Below, piece by piece: positions 59,268-64,000 of a DNA stretch of 64,000 bases (positions are counted from its first letter, which is position 1; the number at the start of each line of letters is the position of its first letter). The DNA is taken from contig JAPFFF010000008.1 in assembly GCA_039105265.1 (NCBI GenBank), positions 2,666,001-2,730,000 on the forward strand, given 5' to 3'. The notes beneath the pieces were generated by a model that ran no database searches, was not told where the DNA came from, and saw only the letters and a list, made by a program, of their open reading frames with translations. The stretch is from Tritrichomonas musculus (Eukaryota > Parabasalia > Tritrichomonadida > Tritrichomonadidae). Both the position numbers and the translations under genes were made by a program.

Positions 59268-59951
59268 ATGCAGATAATTCTTAGGTATAAAAATACCAGC
59301 TATACATTAAATTTCAATACAATTCCATCAATGTCGCAACTAAAGAAAGAAATTTCGAATAAAACCCAGGTAGATCCTAAATTTCAAAAAATTATTTACA
59401 AGGGCAAAGTTATTTCAACCACAACTGCTAAAGTTTCTAAATTAGATATCAAAGAAGGATCTCGCTTATTTTTAATATCTACTTCTCAAAATGAAGAGCC
59501 AAATATGCCACGAGTTCGATCATCTCGAAAGCAAGTGAAAGTTCAACAGTGTGATCTTAAAGATCAAATATTAGATCCAGAAATTGTTGATAAAGGCCCG
59601 CCTCCTGGTTGTGAGAAAGGCATAAAAAATGTTAATCCAAAGTTTCCAAAGGATCCTTTTATTATTTACGATACAAAAGGAAATACTTCTCAAATGGCAA
59701 TTGAAACGGATTCAATATGGATTAATCAGATAGTTAAAGATGGCAATAAAGGGGATCAAGATAGAATTTTTTATTCTGACATCACTGATTTTAAAATTAC
59801 TGATATAGATAAATACAAAACACAATATTCTACAATCTTTTTATCAATTAAGAAGGCTGACAATACATACGAAGTGAAGAAATTTTATTTTATACCATAT
59901 CAATACTCAAACGCATTTCAAAATTTTCTTTCAAATAATAGAAATCAATGA
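59268..59951 (+). CDS. UBFD1-like ubiquitin-fold protein
   Basis: In the 227-residue protein, residues 1-75 form a ubiquitin-like domain (MQIILRYKNTSYTLNF, then KKEISNKTQVDPKFQKIIYKGK, the canonical 'T-LK--I---T-V-P--QKLI--GK' pattern) without a C-terminal GG. Residues about 95-225 match the C-terminal domain of UBFD1 (ubiquitin family domain-containing 1): DPEIVDKGPPPGCEKGIK, FIIYDTKGNTSQMAIETDSIW and the final YFIPYQYSNAFQNFL. Human UBFD1 has the same two-part layout with a longer N-terminus. The family binds polyubiquitin and has been linked to NF-kB signalling in animals; here a role in ubiquitin-dependent handling is the safe inference. No catalytic residues. Confidence 0.75.
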   Translation: MQIILRYKNTSYTLNFNTIPSMSQLKKEISNKTQVDPKFQKIIYKGKVISTTTAKVSKLDIKEGSRLFLISTSQNEEPNMPRVRSSRKQVKVQQCDLKDQILDPEIVDKGPPPGCEKGIKNVNPKFPKDPFIIYDTKGNTSQMAIETDSIWINQIVKDGNKGDQDRIFYSDITDFKITDIDKYKTQYSTIFLSIKKADNTYEVKKFYFIPYQYSNAFQNFLSNNRNQ

Positions 59952-60149
59952 ATATAAATGCTGTTGTCTTTAATTGTAGTGTTTTTTCTATATTATATGT
60001 CACTTTATATATCAATAAATTTATATTTGTTATCATAAAAATTTCCTAAATTCTAATTATTTCGATTATTTTGTTTTTGGTTAACTTAAAAAAATCTATT
60101 GACATTTCAAATTATATAGATAGCGAAATATTGATGATTTGATTGAACT

Positions 60150-60249
60150 GTACTCTTATGTGTACTTTTTTCATATGCCTTTGTACAAAGAGTACTCTGT
60201 TTTTTTGCAAATAAATTGAATAGAATGTGTACTTCCTATCGTCGTGTAC
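60150..60249. promoter_or_regulatory. Cluster of six GTAC words upstream of G-alpha
   Basis: GTAC occurs at 60150, 60162, 60183, 60192, 60229 and 60246, most within GTGTACT, AGTACT or TTGTACAA. In DNA this AT-rich, six in 100 bp is well above chance. Possible dense palindromic binding sites; function unknown. Confidence 0.45.
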
Positions 60250-60268
60250 TCTCAAAAATATATATCCC

Positions 60269-60287
60269 TAACGATAAAAAGACGATA
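60269..60287 (+). promoter_or_regulatory. TAACGATA Myb-type element plus second ACGATA
   Basis: TAACGATA at 60269-60276 equals the Myb recognition element described for trichomonad iron-responsive promoters; GACGATA follows at 60281-60287. They lie about 205 bp upstream of the G-alpha MGGC start. Role inferred. Confidence 0.45.
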
Positions 60288-60488
60288 AAAAAATATTGTG
60301 AAAATGATATTAATTTTTGAATAGTCGTTTGAAAAACTAGACGGTAAGGAAGAATTATTTATTTTACGTGTTTATACATAATATAATGATATAGTGAGAT
60401 TTTATTCGCTTTAAAGAAAATTTTATTTCCAATTCAATTTTTGATGGAAAATCTCCAATTCATTGAAAATAATATCAAAAACAAAAAA

Positions 60489-61643
60489 ATGGGTGGATGC
60501 AAAGAAACAGATGATCCTGCTTTGCAAGATCAAAATGGTAAGAAAAATACTCAAACAAAGCCAGTAAAGAAAAAAACCACAACACAAGTATCAATTACTT
60601 TAGGTGAGCCAGATGAAGTTGATGCAGTCAAGATGTTAACGCTTGGTGCTGGCGAATCAGGAAAATCAACATTTTTAAAGCATCTCGAAATACTTTATGG
60701 CGGTGGTGTTACAGAAGATCAAAAAGCATCAATTAGAACAACAATTCGGGAAACAATTATTACTGATATGAAAACTCTTATTACAGCACTCAAACATAGT
60801 AATAGAACGGTTGATTCTGCTCTTGATACATCTATAAACCTTGTAAAAGAAATTCCAATTGCAGAAGATGAATTAACAGAAGACGTTGCAGATTCAATAG
60901 CTGATTTATGGGGTGAACAGCCTATTAAAGAATTATATAGTGATATTGTAAATGATGTTTTCCCTGAATCAAAATCAAAATCTAGTAATGATTACACTAT
61001 GTGCGAATTTGCAGATTATTTCTTTTCGAATGTTGAAAGAATAGCAGATAAAAATTATGAACCAACAAATGAAGATATTTTGAAAATGAGAAAAAGAACA
61101 ATTGGAAATTCGAATTTTTACTTCAATTTCAATACAACAAGTGTAACTCTTATTGATGTCGGTGGACAGAAAGTTGAAAGAAACAAATGGCAACCTTTAT
61201 TTGATCATATTGATTATCTGTTATTTATTGTTTCATTATCAGATTTTGATCAAAACCTATGGGAAGAAAAATCAATACGAAGAACACAAGATTCATTAAT
61301 GCTTTTCTCGCAAATTGCTGGAGCTGACGTTTTTCAAGATGTACCAATATTTCTTATCATGAACAAAGTTGATGCATTTGAAAAGAAATTAAAGAAATTC
61401 CCAGATAAATTCAAAGAAGCTTATCCTGGTTTCACTCCAACAGAGCCAACACAAAATAATGAAATAAATGTAAATGATGCAATTGAACATATTAAAAGAA
61501 CATTTTTAAGGGAGCTTGGAACTAGAACAAAACAAGGATGGATCGAAACGTATCAGTTAAATGCAATTAATTCAGATTCTGTTAAAAATGTAACTCAAAA
61601 AATTGCACATAAAGTTGTTTCGGAGCACAGTGCTAAGCAATAA
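60489..61643 (+). CDS. Heterotrimeric G protein alpha subunit
   Basis: I chose the ATG at 60489 because it gives the N-terminus MGGCKE, an N-myristoylation/palmitoylation start typical of G-alpha; an upstream in-frame ATG at 60444 would add 15 residues and abolish it. The 384-residue product has the P-loop GAGESGKSTFLKHL (about 54-67), an inserted helical domain (about 75-205), switch I RKRTIGNSNF, switch II DVGGQKVERNKW with the catalytic Gln, FIVSLSDFDQNLWE, NKVDAFEKK for guanine specificity, and RELGTRTKQGWIET near the end. The TCAT guanine-binding motif is replaced by NAIN in QLNAINSDS. The tail lacks the Cys for pertussis toxin modification. It couples surface receptors to downstream effectors; a Trichomonas G-alpha is known. 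Confidence 0.93.
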   Translation: MGGCKETDDPALQDQNGKKNTQTKPVKKKTTTQVSITLGEPDEVDAVKMLTLGAGESGKSTFLKHLEILYGGGVTEDQKASIRTTIRETIITDMKTLITALKHSNRTVDSALDTSINLVKEIPIAEDELTEDVADSIADLWGEQPIKELYSDIVNDVFPESKSKSSNDYTMCEFADYFFSNVERIADKNYEPTNEDILKMRKRTIGNSNFYFNFNTTSVTLIDVGGQKVERNKWQPLFDHIDYLLFIVSLSDFDQNLWEEKSIRRTQDSLMLFSQIAGADVFQDVPIFLIMNKVDAFEKKLKKFPDKFKEAYPGFTPTEPTQNNEINVNDAIEHIKRTFLRELGTRTKQGWIETYQLNAINSDSVKNVTQKIAHKVVSEHSAKQ

Positions 61644-61832
61644 AAAGAAGAAAATACTGTAACTTTTTCAAATTTATAAATCTGTTTTAAAATATTCGTA
61701 TAAATAAAAATTCTATAAAAATTTTTTTTCAATGACCTTTTTCAATTCATTTTACGACATAAAAATAAACATCTGAAAAAAAATTATTTCAAATTTCGCA
61801 TTCAATAAAAATAACTTACAAACAAGAAGATA
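61644..61832. other. 189-bp spacer between convergent genes
   Basis: 3' regions of two convergent genes; AT-rich, no features. Confidence 0.4.
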
Positions 61833-63983
61833 TCATTGAGCATCAGGAAGGGGCACTGTTCCTTGAATAGGCACTCCATTTCCATCATGACCAGGATCAT
61901 TCATCAAATTCTTTAAAACGATTGGTTTTCCATCTTGTGATCTTCCTAGATACATTTGGCCATTTTCACCATACACATAACAAACACTACCATCGGCTCC
62001 TGAAACACGTGAAGATACGCTCAATCCAGTTGGTTTTATTGACATAGGATTAATACTGTTAATATTAATACTAGCATTTGTAGTAATATTTGCATCAAAA
62101 GCGCCTGTAACACTATGACGAGGATTTCCACAAAGGAGGCATCTTACAGGTTCTGTACCAGCTGCAGTTTCACCCTGTATCTTAATCTCTTTCAATATGT
62201 CAGTTCTAACCTGTACCAACTCTGATATGTCAGCCTTTTGAATTATATTCTTTCTCAATGAACCGATTCTATTATTCAACTCACCCATTGCCAATCTGAA
62301 TTGGTCGAATAATGCCTGCAGAGCATCTTTTTCGGCCTTATTATCCTGCAAAGTCTTGACCTGTTTATTTAATCCGTCCACAGCAGATTTGATGGCATTG
62401 AATTTTGATTCAAATTGATCCAAGCGACCAAATAAGTCGTCATATTTTTTGAGGTCATTTTTGGTCAGTTCACTTGAAGATCTTAACTGAGCAGGGACTT
62501 TTGCCAGTCTTGGTAATGGCATTTTAGAATTTCTTCCAACAACTGTTACAATTGGCTGATCATAAACAACTTGTGCGGGCAACTGCATTACTTGCTGTTG
62601 TTGCTGCTGCTGATTCTTTTGAACAGAATGAGGAGAAATTTTAGGTATGAGAAGCTCATCGTTCTGGTTTTCTTTCTTTTCCTCCAGCGGGGGTAAAGCA
62701 ACGACATGAGGAGATGTCATAATATTTTCATATTTAACTTCATTATTTAAAGCTGAATTTTTATCATTTTTATTTTCTTGTTTGTTTTTATTTTGCTTCT
62801 TTGTTTTCTTGCCTGATTTTGGAGTTGTTGCTTGCGAGTTTGAAGTTGATGTTTGATAATCTTCTTCTTCTTCTTCTTCCTCTTCTTCATCATTGTAAGT
62901 TAACGTACTTTTTCCACTTTCACTCTTTTTGTTTGCAATTTCTTCAATTCTGTCAGCATTTCGTTCAACTGACCTAGAAATATCTTTAATTTGGTTCATC
63001 ATTTCTTTATTTTCATCTTGAATGAAAACAATCAGCTTTTTAACTCGTTTATCAGTTGATGCACAATCTTCTCGTGCTTGTTCGCACATTTTCATGATGT
63101 CTTCAACTGAACCTGATGTTTCTTCTGAATGTGATCTTAGAGTATTGATGGCTGCACGACAGGAAATTAAATCTTTGTTGAATTTAACCATGGCTTCACA
63201 TAACCGCTTTGTTTCTGAATCTAATGATGCTGTCAAATCCTTTAATTCTTGGAATTTAGCTTCTTCTTCGGGACTATTTTGCTTCTTCTTGAGATCATCA
63301 ACAGTATCTTTCATGTTTGATACTGACGAATCAACTTGTTGAGTAGTTATTTCAAGTTGGCCAAGTTTTGACTCATGATCTTTGATTGATTCTAGAACAT
63401 TGTTGAAAGATGTAGGAGAAATACTATCCCGCTCTTCCAATGAAGCAACACGATTGGAAAGATCTTCACAAAGTGCTGTTTGAGTTTGGATTTGTGTGAC
63501 TAGTGGTCCAAGATCTAATTTGCCTTTTGAATCTACGAAGGTTTCAATCTTTGGAGGTGGAGCTTTGGCAATTTTCATGACAGAATCTAAGCGTTGCTCG
63601 ATTAATCGAATTTTTTCGTTGATATCAGCATCTGCTATGTGAAGATCTTTAATCGTGTTTTGTTGTTCAACACTGTGGTTCTTAAGATCAGTTTGTATTT
63701 GGGTACATTGATCAGTTATGAGACTGTTGGTCTTCTTTAGGCCAATATCAAAGGTGGCTTGAGCTTTTGAGATATTTCCAGCTAATTGTGACGTAATCGC
63801 TCTAACATTGGATGATAGCTCATCCATAAGAGCCATCTTAGCTTTGTCAACTTCAGCACGGGCAACATCGAGGAAGGATTCTAAAAGTTCGTCTGTATTG
63901 ATTGGAGCTGGAGAACTTTTCTGGATTTCGCGAGCATTTTCACTTTGTGGGGGAGTAGATGGTTTGAGACGTGGAGTATCCAT
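61833..63983 (-). CDS. Coiled-coil protein with QRICH2/DUF4795-like C-terminal domain
   Basis: The 716-residue frame is open at its 5' end into the right window edge, so the ATG at 63981-63983 may be internal and the true start beyond 64000. Residues about 30-330 are coiled-coil (e.g. VRAITSQLAGNISKAQATFD). A disordered, charged middle follows (about 360-470, with Glu, Lys, Gln runs), then a helical domain at about 500-605: YDDLFGRLDQFESKFNAIKS and later IQKADISELVQVRTDILKEI resemble DUF4795 of QRICH2, with CLLCG (about 612-616) at the place where that domain has its CxxC-type motif. QRICH2 acts in sperm flagella; a flagellar role here is inferred. The last 85 residues are Gly/Asn/Ser-rich with no match. 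Confidence 0.55.
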   Translation of the reverse strand: MDTPRLKPSTPPQSENAREIQKSSPAPINTDELLESFLDVARAEVDKAKMALMDELSSNVRAITSQLAGNISKAQATFDIGLKKTNSLITDQCTQIQTDLKNHSVEQQNTIKDLHIADADINEKIRLIEQRLDSVMKIAKAPPPKIETFVDSKGKLDLGPLVTQIQTQTALCEDLSNRVASLEERDSISPTSFNNVLESIKDHESKLGQLEITTQQVDSSVSNMKDTVDDLKKKQNSPEEEAKFQELKDLTASLDSETKRLCEAMVKFNKDLISCRAAINTLRSHSEETSGSVEDIMKMCEQAREDCASTDKRVKKLIVFIQDENKEMMNQIKDISRSVERNADRIEEIANKKSESGKSTLTYNDEEEEEEEEEDYQTSTSNSQATTPKSGKKTKKQNKNKQENKNDKNSALNNEVKYENIMTSPHVVALPPLEEKKENQNDELLIPKISPHSVQKNQQQQQQQVMQLPAQVVYDQPIVTVVGRNSKMPLPRLAKVPAQLRSSSELTKNDLKKYDDLFGRLDQFESKFNAIKSAVDGLNKQVKTLQDNKAEKDALQALFDQFRLAMGELNNRIGSLRKNIIQKADISELVQVRTDILKEIKIQGETAAGTEPVRCLLCGNPRHSVTGAFDANITTNASININSINPMSIKPTGLSVSSRVSGADGSVCYVYGENGQMYLGRSQDGKPIVLKNLMNDPGHDGNGVPIQGTVPLPDAQ

Positions 63984-64000
63984 CGAATTATCTGATTCAT

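Larger units (their letters stand above)
59952..60443. other. 490-bp spacer upstream of G-alpha
   Basis: Contains six GTAC words within 100 bp (60150-60249) and TAACGATA at 60269-60276, both listed separately. Otherwise AT-rich. Confidence 0.5.

Noticed and set aside
60444-60488. Upstream ATG of G-alpha as the true start
   Set aside because: It would bury the MGGC lipidation signal that defines the family's N-terminus.
1-64000. tRNA, rRNA or snRNA genes
   Set aside because: I looked for T-loop and other conserved words on both strands and saw none; a covariance-model scan would be needed to exclude them fully.

Overview
The window is AT-rich (roughly 70% or more A+T by eye), with long intronless protein genes separated by short to medium AT-rich spacers. 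The gene content points to a trichomonad protist (parabasalid), most like Tritrichomonas or Trichomonas. Supporting signs are a two-repeat (R2R3) Myb factor, a G-alpha with an MGGC N-terminus, a decayed kinase-Sel1 gene, a relic that resembles the leader of the trichomonad DUF3447/ankyrin family, a TTAA-flanked Kolobok-like DNA transposon and a virus-like island. I found no introns, tRNAs, rRNAs or CRISPR arrays. The species assignment is inference.

Layout. 1-6441: a partial listerin-like gene (minus, runs off the left edge), head-to-head with the DNA polymerase delta small subunit, then a Myb gene and an acidic protein made of six repeated modules. 6442-20170 is the mobile-element zone: a decayed homeodomain-like DDE transposase gene (7800-10231), an intact-looking Kolobok-like transposon (10308-13351), a 345-bp inverted-repeat element (13529-13873), a fossil virus-like island (about 14950-18960) and a truncated DDE_1-type transposase (19056-19985). 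20171-25666 is mostly non-coding, with one SLC35F6-like transporter and several repeat structures. 25667-40496 is a run of host genes: an NTF2-domain protein, a 1,993-aa helical-repeat protein, a single-domain voltage-gated channel, two multipass membrane proteins, an RmlC epimerase fused to an SDR-like tail, and a cyclic-nucleotide-binding-domain protein. 40497-43381 holds a 197-bp tandem array and an ankyrin-family relic.

43382-64000 holds a Sin3-like gene, a FAM184-like coiled coil, a second coiled coil, a CLASP-like TOG protein, the dead kinase-Sel1 gene, a coiled-coil/serine-rich repeat protein with a strange GC-rich stretch, a UBFD1-like protein, G-alpha, and a QRICH2-like coiled coil at the right edge. 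The coiled-coil, CLASP and QRICH2-like genes suggest a local concentration of cytoskeletal or flagellar functions, but there is no operon-like organisation. Several promoter regions carry AACG/ACGT words, which fit the Myb-type core elements known in trichomonads. All homology statements come from reading the translations by eye; no database search was run.
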